A program made the position numbers and the translations under genes. A DNA stretch of 64,000 nt from UBA11872 sp965198285. GTDB lineage: Bacteria; Chloroflexota; UBA11872. Shown piece by piece: positions 1-7,519 of this stretch. Each line of letters begins with the position of its first letter. The first letter of the stretch is position 1. Location of the stretch: positions 310,001 to 374,000 of the forward strand of contig OZ240251.1 in assembly GCA_965198285.1 (NCBI GenBank), read 5' to 3'. Under the pieces are notes generated by a model, which had not been told where the DNA came from, did no database searches, and worked only from the letters and a program-made list of their open reading frames with translations.

Positions 1-1
1 C

Positions 2-2101
2 GAACCACACCTTCAAGCAACCAACCCGGCCGCTGTAACCGTTCGTGGTGAGCCGGGGGGCCGTACCCGGCGCCCCGTGTCGAACCACCCCCCGGATGAA
101 GCACCCAACCCCAACCCGCCGTCTTCTCCGTCTCCTGGCGTAGGGGCGGCGTCCCCGACCCGCCCGTCTTCCGGTCGAGCCCTCCAGAGCCAAGATGATC
201 TCAGTGAGCCTGCAATCTCGCCGGAAAGCCGCCCTCTTTCCCCTCTCCCCGTGGGAGAGGGTCAGGGTGAGGGTCTTCCGCGCAACCAACCCGACCCCGA
301 CAACCAGCCCACCACCAGTCCAACAAACCCCGCCTTCACCACCCTCCTAAACCAATCCAAATCCATCGCACACGAAGAGTCGTTCCTCCACTGGGAAGCC
401 GCCTTCCCAGGCGTCTGGCGCCACTGGCAAAGCCAAACCCCCCAAGGCGGCTTCGACGCCGTCATCGGCAATCCCCCCTGGGACCGCATCAAGCTCCAGG
501 AAGTCGAATGGTTCGCCACCCGCGATCCCGATCTGGCCCGCGCCCCCACCGCCGCCGCCCGCCGCGCAGGCATCAAGCGCCTGCGCGAGCAAGACGATCC
601 ACTGGCCGCGGCCTTCGACCACGCCAAGGCCCGCGCCGACCAGCTCGGCAAGGTCGTCCGCGCCTCCGGCCACTACCCCTTGTTGGGCGGCGGCGACATC
701 AACCTCTACTCCCTCTTCGTCGAACGCTCCCTGCGCCTCGTCAAACCCAACGGCCTCGTCGGCCTCCTCACCCCCTCCGGCATCTACGCCGACCGCACCG
801 CCGCCCGCTTCTTCCAGTCCGTCTCCACCACCGGCCGCGTCGCCGGCATCTACGACTTCGAGAACAAGAAGATCTTCTTCAAGGACATTCACGCCTCATT
901 CAAGTTCTGCGTCCTCATCGTCGGCGGCCCGGAACGCACCTTCCCCGAAACCCACTGCGGCTTCTTCCTACCCGGCACCGACACCATCACCGACCCCGAC
1001 CGCGCCTTCACCCTGTCACCCGACGACTTCGCCCGCGTCAACCCCAACACCGGCACTGCCCCCGTCTTCCGCACCCGCCGCGACGCCGACCTCACCCGCC
1101 GCATCTACCAGCACCACCCCGTCCTGGTCGACCGCTCAGGCGACGACGAACGCCGCGCCTGGCCCATCCGCTACGTCCGCATGCTGGACATGACCAACGA
1201 CTCCCACCTCTTCCGCACTGCCGCCCAACTCGAAGACGACGGCTTCTACCCCGTCCAGGGCAACCGTTGGAAGCGTGGTAAGGACCAGTTCCTCCCGCTC
1301 TACGAGGGGAAGATGGTGCAAGCCTTCGACCACCGCGCCGCAAGCGTGGTCGTCAATCCCGAAAACCTGAACCGCCCCGCCCGTCCACGCCAGACCACGA
1401 TTGAAGAGCACTCCGACCCCAGCCGGCTGCCCGATCCGCAGTTCTGGGTGGACGAGAAACGCATCGAGTGGCCTGAAGGTCTGGACTGGGCCGTCGGGTT
1501 CAAGGACGTCACCGCCCCAACTAACGTCCGCACCATGATCGCCGCGATCGTGCCGCGTTCAGGCGTTGGCAACACGTTGCCGCTCCTCATGCCAGATGCT
1601 GACGACGATGGGAGCTACCAGGAAAACGCCTGCCATTGGCTGGCCTGCCTCAACTCATTTGCATTCGACTTCGTGGCCCGCCAGAAGGTTCAGGGCCAGC
1701 ACTTGAATTGGTTCGTCGTCGAGCAGTTACCAGTGCTCGCCCCGAACGCCTACCACCGCCGCTTCGGCGACCACACCGCCGCCGACCTCGTCCAGGACCA
1801 CGTCCTCCGCCTCACCTACACCGCCCACGACATGGCCCCCTTCGCCCGCGACCTCGGCCACCACGGCCCACCCTTCCCCTGGGACCAAGAACAACGCCGC
1901 CACCTCCGAGCCCGCCTCGACGCCCTCTACTTCCACCTCTACGGCCTCAACCGCGAAGACGCCGCCTACATCCTCTCCACCTTCCCCATCATCCAACGCC
2001 AGGACGAATCCGCCTTCGGCACCTACCGCACCCGCAACCTAATCCTCGCCTACATGAACGCTCTTGACGCGAATGACCTACATACGACTATTGACCTTTA
2101 G
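2..2101 (+). CDS. Eco57I-like N6-adenine DNA methyltransferase, 5' partial
   Basis: The reading frame is open from the left window edge to the stop at 2101, so the N-terminus lies outside; a GTG at 77 is the first in-window start but probably not the real one. Counting from that GTG, residues 126-135 end in the N6-adenine methylase motif IV NPPW (132-135), followed by a long conserved stretch with GGGDINLYSLFVER and LLTPSGIYAD, typical of Eco57I-type methylase domains in type IIG enzymes and in phage-defence methylases. It would methylate adenine in DNA using S-adenosylmethionine. Residues 1-90 are low-complexity Pro/Ser-rich and partly encoded by dispersed hairpin repeats (about 42-100 and 237-274), so repeat DNA seems to have been absorbed in frame. 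Family members often exceed 1000 residues. The exact system (type IIG, BREX- or DISARM-like) cannot be told from this fragment. Confidence 0.8.
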   Translation, partial: EPHLQATNPAAVTVRGEPGGRTRRPVSNHPPDEAPNPNPPSSPSPGVGAASPTRPSSGRALQSQDDLSEPAISPESRPLSPLPVGEGQGEGLPRNQPDPDNQPTTSPTNPAFTTLLNQSKSIAHEESFLHWEAAFPGVWRHWQSQTPQGGFDAVIGNPPWDRIKLQEVEWFATRDPDLARAPTAAARRAGIKRLREQDDPLAAAFDHAKARADQLGKVVRASGHYPLLGGGDINLYSLFVERSLRLVKPNGLVGLLTPSGIYADRTAARFFQSVSTTGRVAGIYDFENKKIFFKDIHASFKFCVLIVGGPERTFPETHCGFFLPGTDTITDPDRAFTLSPDDFARVNPNTGTAPVFRTRRDADLTRRIYQHHPVLVDRSGDDERRAWPIRYVRMLDMTNDSHLFRTAAQLEDDGFYPVQGNRWKRGKDQFLPLYEGKMVQAFDHRAASVVVNPENLNRPARPRQTTIEEHSDPSRLPDPQFWVDEKRIEWPEGLDWAVGFKDVTAPTNVRTMIAAIVPRSGVGNTLPLLMPDADDDGSYQENACHWLACLNSFAFDFVARQKVQGQHLNWFVVEQLPVLAPNAYHRRFGDHTAADLVQDHVLRLTYTAHDMAPFARDLGHHGPPFPWDQEQRRHLRARLDALYFHLYGLNREDAAYILSTFPIIQRQDESAFGTYRTRNLILAYMNALDANDLHTTIDL
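237..276. repeat. Dispersed hairpin repeat inside methylase reading frame
   Basis: A nine-base stem CCCTCTCCC (241-249) pairs with GGGAGAGGG (253-261), followed by a GGTCAGGGTGAGGG tail. This type of short hairpin repeat is common between genes in many environmental genomes, but here it is read through in frame as part of the methylase linker. Confidence 0.6.
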
Positions 2102-2327
2102 CGAGAGTTCGCTTGGTCAACCGACCACACGACCCTGCAGAGTGAGGAGGTAGCCGATCACCAAGTCATACGGTTCCGTTTCGAACTGCAGCGGTCGCGT
2201 GGACGCCGCAGATGCTAGCACTACCACTGCCCAATCACAGGTGTCCGAAGGCCAGATAGTGGGACTGCCCTCGTCGCCGCAGCGACTCACTCCGAAGAGA
2301 ACGATCGGACGAGGAGTCACAGATTAA

Positions 2328-3641
2328 ATGAATCGCGAAATTCGCAAGGGTCTTAGAACACTGGCACAACGTCTGCGCGCAAACGAGCCGATAAATCTAG
2401 CTTCGTCGTTCATATCGAAGACGATCCCGGCCCACCTACACAACTTGGTACCGGATGATTCTCTGCGCGAAGACGATCCGAAGCTGCTCTTGACCGGACA
2501 GACATATTGCTCATACCACAAGGCGCTAGACCTCTTGCTAGTGCACCGACGAGACAGATATCTCTCAGATTCACAGGCCGACAGACAGCTCACGGAACTG
2601 CTCTGGTCACTGTGCTGCGAGATAGCGCTGGATGACAGATTCAAATCTACTGCTCTGCAAAACTCCAGAATCCGTGCTTTCATGTCCGACGTTCACATTA
2701 CGGACAAGAACTACGAAGCCATCGTTCAGATTCACGGACTGTCTATTCCACGTCGTTCTTCGCTGGGAGATGTCGAATTGATGCGAGGTACACCGACCCT
2801 CTTGCGCGAGTGGGACCTTTGGTCCAGACCGTGGCGTCCTCAATGGCGCGGTCAGACCATCGCCAGAATGACCGTTCACGGAGGAACCATAAAGGCAGCA
2901 AGACGCTTTGCGCTTGATCGCGCGTCCATGATATGCGACGAGCTTCGAGTAGCTTTCCCCTCAGTCATTCAAGCGCGGATTGTGGACCATCAGGTTGCGT
3001 TTCGGCCTGGCTGGCACGCGCTACGTGGTAACGGTAAGTGGATGAATCAGCTACGTCGACTGCGTGGAAGGCCTGTCCACTGGAATCAGTCATTTGACGC
3101 TGCGCAAGATTTCTTGGATCCACTGTACATGCTTCGAGAGACGGCACGCCCCAACATTCAGAAGCAAGTCGAATTGGCAATCCGCTGGTTTGGCATGTCC
3201 TGGAATACCGGTACACCGTGGGCAATGAAGATCATTGCACTGTTCGCTGGTCTCGAGGCGCTCCTGATAGAGGGAGAACATGAGCCAAGGAAAGGAGCCA
3301 TTTTGGCCATTAGACACACATTGCTGTCAATTGCTGTGAAAGGGGAGTTCACAGACCCTGCGGAGGCTCTTTCTCTTTACTACGACCGATCGGGACTGGT
3401 TCACGGAGCACATACCACCGCAGAAGAGAGAGACTATCTCCGAGCCTTTTCGTTGGCGTCTGAGGCTCTCGAGAACTATGTTGCCATTGCTAACCAACAC
3501 GAAAATATCAAACGCCACAGCAAGTTACTCGACCGGATCGCCGATTCCCAGGATCTTGAAGAGCTCAAAGCGTGGATCAAGAAATTCAGGCCGTGGGGAT
3601 ACAAGGAATTGCTCGCAGAGATTGACAAACTACTCAAATGA
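2328..3641 (+). CDS. HEPN (ApeA-like) domain protein, defence-associated candidate
   Basis: A 437-residue soluble protein without signal peptide. The C-terminal 170 residues look like an ApeA-type HEPN domain: a helical stretch around FAGLEALLIEG, then R354-S-G-L-V-H359, the Rx4H motif of HEPN ribonucleases, then further helices. The N-terminal 250 residues match nothing I recognise. HEPN proteins of this kind are typically RNases that act in abortive infection or toxin roles; RNase activity here is inference. Codon use is visibly less G+C-rich than the flanking methylase and the rest of the window, suggesting recent acquisition. It converges on the nuclease/ATPase pair (gap 175 bases) and follows the methylase after 226 bases. 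Confidence 0.7.
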   Translation: MNREIRKGLRTLAQRLRANEPINLASSFISKTIPAHLHNLVPDDSLREDDPKLLLTGQTYCSYHKALDLLLVHRRDRYLSDSQADRQLTELLWSLCCEIALDDRFKSTALQNSRIRAFMSDVHITDKNYEAIVQIHGLSIPRRSSLGDVELMRGTPTLLREWDLWSRPWRPQWRGQTIARMTVHGGTIKAARRFALDRASMICDELRVAFPSVIQARIVDHQVAFRPGWHALRGNGKWMNQLRRLRGRPVHWNQSFDAAQDFLDPLYMLRETARPNIQKQVELAIRWFGMSWNTGTPWAMKIIALFAGLEALLIEGEHEPRKGAILAIRHTLLSIAVKGEFTDPAEALSLYYDRSGLVHGAHTTAEERDYLRAFSLASEALENYVAIANQHENIKRHSKLLDRIADSQDLEELKAWIKKFRPWGYKELLAEIDKLLK

Positions 3642-3816
3642 GACTCGGTGAAGCCACCAAGCCTCAAGGGGGTTTGTATGACTCACTTGGGCAAGCCGTG
3701 TACTGTATTTCTATAAATCGCCCCCTTGTCAATATCTGCTCGACAGCGGCGAGTCCGCACCCGGTCAACCATGCCGACTCGCAAACCGGGGCCGCCGCGC
3801 GGCCGTCTGCGTGATG

Positions 3817-4293
3817 CTATCGCCGCAGTTGGTCTGCTAGCTTCTGGCCGCACTTCATCCGTCGTAGTGGCACATCCTTACCACGAAAACGCACGAGAAT
3901 CGGCTTCTGCTTCAACCTGTTCCGCGCTTCCTTGGTTGTGTCTCCTCGATGGACCGCAATCGGTCGGAATCGGACCGCTATTGTCCGCGGCACAATCCGC
4001 TCCGCCGCACCTGCCCCTGCTTGCAGTTGCCCGGCAATCTTGCTGGCGTCGAACTGACCACCCTTCAGCTCCAGAGGCACAACCCACCCGTCGCCATCCG
4101 CAGCGTCCGCCATGAACAGGTAGTCGCAGCGCTCGTCGGACGAGCCTAGTGGAGACCCGGGTCTGTCGAAGTCGACGATCACCCGCGGAGTCGGGACACC
4201 TTCCAGGTTGACGCGACAACCCCGCTTGCGAATCCGCGTGGCGATGCATCTCTCGTCCACATTCGAGCGGACTCGTCCAACGAGTCCGCTCAC
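3817..4293 (-). CDS. Small PD-(D/E)XK-like nuclease, partner of upstream ATPase
   Basis: 158 residues. The core reads RCDYLFM (Asp57) followed after a short loop by VVPLELKGGQ (Glu75-Leu-Lys77), the D-Xn-ExK signature of the PD-(D/E)XK nuclease fold, then the helix motif AGQLQAGAG. The C-terminal part has conserved-looking FRGKDVPLRRMKCG. Its ATG overlaps the stop of the ATPase gene by four bases (ATGA), so the two are translationally coupled and probably act as a complex. By analogy with OLD-family and related ATPase-nuclease defences it may cut nucleic acid when the ATPase senses infection; this is inference. I recognise no named family. Confidence 0.65.
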   Translation of the reverse strand: MSGLVGRVRSNVDERCIATRIRKRGCRVNLEGVPTPRVIVDFDRPGSPLGSSDERCDYLFMADAADGDGWVVPLELKGGQFDASKIAGQLQAGAGAAERIVPRTIAVRFRPIAVHRGDTTKEARNRLKQKPILVRFRGKDVPLRRMKCGQKLADQLRR

Positions 4294-5891
4294 TCATCCT
4301 CCTCAAGCCGGCTGAAAATCTCGGCCCAATCGTTGTGCATCGCCACGGCCACCTCCTCAAAGTCAGTCGGGTAGAGGCCGGACTCTTCGTCCAGACCGAT
4401 CTCGCTTACCGTGGAACCCTCGCCGTTCGGGTCCGGCTTGAAGAGCCAGGCCCCGACCTGACTAGCGTCAAGCGCCACGCTGCCCCCGGCGATTCCCTCT
4501 CGCTCGGATTCGGGAAGCCCCGACACCCGAACGAGGTTGGCCAGTTCTTGCAGCACCCACTCGCTGTGCGTGGTCACAATCACTCGGATTCCGGCCCGAA
4601 CCAGCCCTGCAAGCTGCCGCGTGAACTCAACCTGCATGGCCGGATGCAAATTCGACTCCGGCTCTTCGATGATGAGAACGTCGTCAGGTCGCACAAGGTG
4701 CCGCAAGTAGAGCACCACCGGCGCTAGCTCGGCGACCATGGAAGACGCCTGCACGAGGGACAAGGATCGATCCCAGCCATCCGGTCGATATTCGAAGGTC
4801 GGATAACCGCTCCCTGCGTCTTCCAGCCGTACGGTGCCCTTGAGGACGTCATGCTCCAGATCCGTCGCCAACTTGCCGCTGAGTCGTGCAGGGACACGCC
4901 GCGATCTTGTCCGAAGGCGAGTTCGAGTGGGATCCAACCCGATCAGTTCACTCAGAAAATCGCCCAATACTCCTGAGAAGAGAGGACTATCGGTAGTCAG
5001 GCTCGACGTCCTGAATGGAGCACTTTGGATCAAGGCTCTAACCAAGGACTTATGGGTGTGCATGGCGCCGGTTCGATCAGCCGGCAGGTAATACGCATTG
5101 CGATTTATCGGTCTGGTCAACTCCTTGAACGCAGCTTCCATGAGTCGCGTAAGCGAGAACTTCAGGTCTTCATCGTCGTCGACGTCATGTCGCGCCGACC
5201 GTCGTAGATATCTCAGATTCAATGGCGTGTCACGTAGAATAGCGGATTGTTCGATTTCGTTGACGACTTGCTCAGCGCCGCCAATATGTCCCGAAAATGC
5301 AACCGCTTCTTCGTTTATTCTAATGCTATATCCAACGATCCCGTTGCCGGCCAGCCGAGGAATAGATAATTCGACTCTGGCATCTGACACATATTTCGAT
5401 CGTCGTATCAGCAGATCGATTTCTTCAGACCCAAAACCGAAGTACCCAGAAATCCTGCTCGTAATATAGTTGCCAAAGTCGTCCACTTGCTCAAACACGG
5501 TACGGATACGAGAGTCCACTTGCATCGGGAAGGTGGGCTGAAGATTCGTATCGTCTTGTGGTTTGTCTTGTGACTCCCCATTATCCCGACCTAGCAGCCA
5601 ATCGCTATAGTACTCAAGTATGTCGTCCGTTTCTTCGGTAGATTCTGAATCAATAAAACGGTCCAAAATCAAACTTTGAAGTCGGTCACCATACGGCTGT
5701 TTCTTTCCTCCGTCAAAACACTGATGCAGTGCGTACACCAGCGTCGCCAAATACGACTTCCCTGTGTTACTGGGACCAATGAAAACCGTCAGCGGCCGCA
5801 GGTCCACGCTGGCCTTGGCAATCGGCCCGAAGTCTTCAACGTCCAGACGGTATTCGCCGGGAAATCCGCGGCTCGCGTTCTCCGTACCCAC
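4290..5891 (-). CDS. OLD/ABC-type AAA ATPase (AAA_15/AAA_21-like)
   Basis: 533 residues beginning with GTG at 5891, preceded by GAGG eight bases upstream. Residues 15-33 (YRLDVEDFGPIAKASVDL) and Walker A GPSNTGKS (39-46) are typical of OLD/RecF-like ATPases. Walker B is VLIIEEPE (about 405-412) followed by SNLHP, and the switch histidine lies in VIVTTHSEW (about 438-445). No C-terminal TOPRIM nuclease domain is present, unlike full OLD or GajA proteins; nuclease function seems supplied by the overlapping downstream gene. The long insertion between the Walker motifs (residues 60-400) is charged and probably carries a partner or signal-sensing surface. Likely a sensor ATPase of an anti-phage module. 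Confidence 0.8.
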   Translation of the reverse strand: MGTENASRGFPGEYRLDVEDFGPIAKASVDLRPLTVFIGPSNTGKSYLATLVYALHQCFDGGKKQPYGDRLQSLILDRFIDSESTEETDDILEYYSDWLLGRDNGESQDKPQDDTNLQPTFPMQVDSRIRTVFEQVDDFGNYITSRISGYFGFGSEEIDLLIRRSKYVSDARVELSIPRLAGNGIVGYSIRINEEAVAFSGHIGGAEQVVNEIEQSAILRDTPLNLRYLRRSARHDVDDDEDLKFSLTRLMEAAFKELTRPINRNAYYLPADRTGAMHTHKSLVRALIQSAPFRTSSLTTDSPLFSGVLGDFLSELIGLDPTRTRLRTRSRRVPARLSGKLATDLEHDVLKGTVRLEDAGSGYPTFEYRPDGWDRSLSLVQASSMVAELAPVVLYLRHLVRPDDVLIIEEPESNLHPAMQVEFTRQLAGLVRAGIRVIVTTHSEWVLQELANLVRVSGLPESEREGIAGGSVALDASQVGAWLFKPDPNGEGSTVSEIGLDEESGLYPTDFEEVAVAMHNDWAEIFSRLEEDE

Positions 5892-6041
5892 GGCTACCTC
5901 AAGGGCGGCGTTGAAGAAAGAACGTGGCCAGGGGGACGAATCCCGCGGGTCTGCTAGCCGTGACCCTCCTGGCCATGTTCAAGTATACCGCCGGCACCCG
6001 GTGCTGACAGGATCGCTGATTGGGTCGTCTTGGAACCTCCG

Positions 6042-6278
6042 CTAGACCTCTTCAGGCTCGGCAATCAAATCAGCAACGTGGCACAGCGAGCGAAACCGCA
6101 CGTCGCCGTGATACTGCTCGGGCGGGTTGCGGAAGATGCGCAGGAACTCATCGGCCGTGAGACCAAAGAGCCGCCGCGCATCACGGTCAAGCGCCTGCCA
6201 CACTTCTTCGCGCGTGACCTGCACGTACTCATAGTCGTGCGGCAGCCACTCGGGCCGCGCGTCAACGGTTGTTGCCAT
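6042..6278 (-). CDS. Small hypothetical protein (78 aa)
   Basis: A 78-residue acidic protein with ATG start, RRLFGLTADEFLRIFRN helix-rich centre and a tail LCHVADLIAEPEEV. No membrane segment or signal peptide. It sits 150 bases upstream of, and on the same strand as, the ATPase-nuclease pair, so it may be cotranscribed. Its size and charge would suit an antitoxin or accessory protein, but nothing in the sequence proves that. I do not recognise the family. Confidence 0.5.
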   Translation of the reverse strand: MATTVDARPEWLPHDYEYVQVTREEVWQALDRDARRLFGLTADEFLRIFRNPPEQYHGDVRFRSLCHVADLIAEPEEV

Positions 6279-6386
6279 TAGGTATGCCTCGCTGCTCGTA
6301 GGTCAAGCATATCCGGCGTCGGCGCTTCGGAGAGCTTGCGGGGAGCGTGCGCCCGGTGCCCCGAGCTCCGAGTCGCCTGGCCCCCA

Positions 6387-6635
6387 TCAGCCCCCGACCC
6401 CAGGCCCGAAAATCTGGTTGACCGCAATCGCAACCCCAGCCGCCGCGGCCGCCCCGGCCACCACAAGCCCCGCAATCCACTTGATCAGCCGCGCCTCCCG
6501 CGCGTACAGGCCGGCCTTCATCTCGCCAACATCAGGCTTCCACTCCGACCGCATCGCCGACACCGCCATCCCTGTTATCTCTGCCCGCACCGCCAGCAAC
6601 GCCTGCACTGCTTGCATTGCCGGCACTGAAGTCAT
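6387..6635 (-). CDS. Small coiled-coil/one-TM protein, possibly a remnant
   Basis: Reading from the ATG at 6635 gives 82 residues: a regular helical N-terminal half with AVRAEITGMAVSAMRSEW, then LYAREARLIKWIAG and one alanine/glycine/valine-rich membrane segment (about residues 52-75), ending FGPGVGG. This coiled-coil-plus-TM plan is common in short accessory proteins. No clear ribosome binding site. The first 30 codons are also found as a degenerate copy at 33699-33790, so the gene may itself be the stump of a larger repeated unit. Confidence 0.35.
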   Translation of the reverse strand: MTSVPAMQAVQALLAVRAEITGMAVSAMRSEWKPDVGEMKAGLYAREARLIKWIAGLVVAGAAAAAGVAIAVNQIFGPGVGG

Positions 6636-6707
6636 TGCCAACACCCGCCATCCCCGCCCCCGGCCCGCCCCCGCCGCTGTTGTCATTCCGAGCGCAGCGG
6701 AGCCGAG

Positions 6708-6734
6708 AGCCTGCCCTGAGCCTGTCGAAGGGAA
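6708..6734. repeat. Dispersed short repeat (CTGCCCTGAGCCTGTCGAAG type)
   Basis: One copy of a short repeat family also seen, with variations, near 33001-33045, 33826-33870, 39380-39416 and 39982-40030. Just upstream, the stretch ATTCCGAGCGCAGCGGAGCC is another commonly dispersed element, so two repeat families abut here. Confidence 0.6.
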
Positions 6735-6776
6735 TCTCGCCTTCCGTCCGCGCCCCATCCCCAACTAGGGCGCACC

Positions 6777-6919
6777 GCCGAAAACTGGACACATGGCCCG
6801 CCAAAGTGGACACATGCCCCTCGAAACTGAACACATTGGGCCAAAAACTGGACACATTGGCCCGGAAACTGGACACATTCGGCAAAAAACTGAACACATT
6901 GGCCCGACCGAGTGAACAC
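6777..6919. repeat. Seven tandem 21-base repeats (ACTGGACACATT core)
   Basis: Seven consecutive units of about 21 bases share the core A-A-A-C-T-G-(G/A)-A-C-A-C-A-T-(T/G), separated by about eight G+C-rich bases. The period is two helical turns, so every core faces the same side of the DNA, as in iterons or transposase-binding arrays. On the minus strand each unit reads TGTGTCCAGTTT, resembling the multiple terminal repeats at ends of IS21-family elements. No transposase gene is nearby, so a solo or decayed IS end is one reading. No unique spacers, so not CRISPR. Confidence 0.7.
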
Positions 6920-7324
6920 ATGCGAGGGCGTGGCGAATAGCCGCCCCCCGTTCCCCTCCGCCATTTCCGTGAAGACGGGAACTCACCCCCACCTCCCTCG
7001 CACCCCCGTCATCCCGGCGTCTTCAGCCGGGGCCCAGCAGCACCCGACAAACCAGGCGCACCGTGCCGCCCCGTCAAGTCCCCAACCTTGGGCTCGCCAT
7101 CCTCGCTTCTCGCCAACCACAAGCCACTCCCCCGTGGTCACTCCGGTTCCCGCCCCCCACGTGCCGGAATGTAATCCTATCGTGTACAATAGATCAACCA
7201 TCCATCGCCTCCCGGAGTTCCCTATGCCCTGGCCACTCGCCACCTTGGCCGCCCGCCTCACCTACCTGCTCCCCCTGCCAGCCCGCCGAATCTGGCCCCT
7301 CCGCACGGCCAACCGCGTTCGCCG

Positions 7325-7420
7325 CCCCAACCCCAAAAATCCGCCAAAGCCCACGCCCGCCGGCCGGCAACCCCCTATGGGGGTTGCCGGCCGGCGGGCG
7401 TGTGTTCCCCCACAAGACCG
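7325..7420. repeat. Long hairpin element, copy 1
   Basis: A perfect 24-base inverted repeat, left arm 7352-7375 and right arm 7379-7402, with a three-base loop TAT. Read on the minus strand it is preceded by TTGTGGGGG and followed by GGCTTTGGCGGATTTTTGGG. Copy 2 at 33110-33200 has the same flanks but a different stem sequence that is also perfectly paired. Confidence 0.75.
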
Positions 7421-7519
7421 CAGCCGCCGAACCCGGATATACTCTGGCGCCAGTAACCTAGACTGGTTCGGCCCGGCGGCTGCGGCACCGTCCCGCCCGC
7501 TCGCAAACGGAGGCGCGCC

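Larger units (their letters stand above)
6279..7519. other. Repeat-rich interval with no confident gene
   Basis: Between the small gene ending at 6278 and E1alpha at 7520 there is only the doubtful 82-residue frame at 6387-6635. The rest holds dispersed repeats (6708-6734), a seven-unit 21-base tandem array (6777-6919), and a long hairpin element (about 7325-7420). Parts of it reappear in the same order but opposite orientation at 33.1-33.8 kb. The lower-G+C stretch around 7165-7200 may contain the promoter for the downstream dehydrogenase operon, but no convincing -35/-10 pair stands out. Confidence 0.6.

Noticed and set aside
6777..6919. Possible CRISPR array
   Set aside because: Units are contiguous 21-base tandem repeats without unique spacers, and no cas gene is present.
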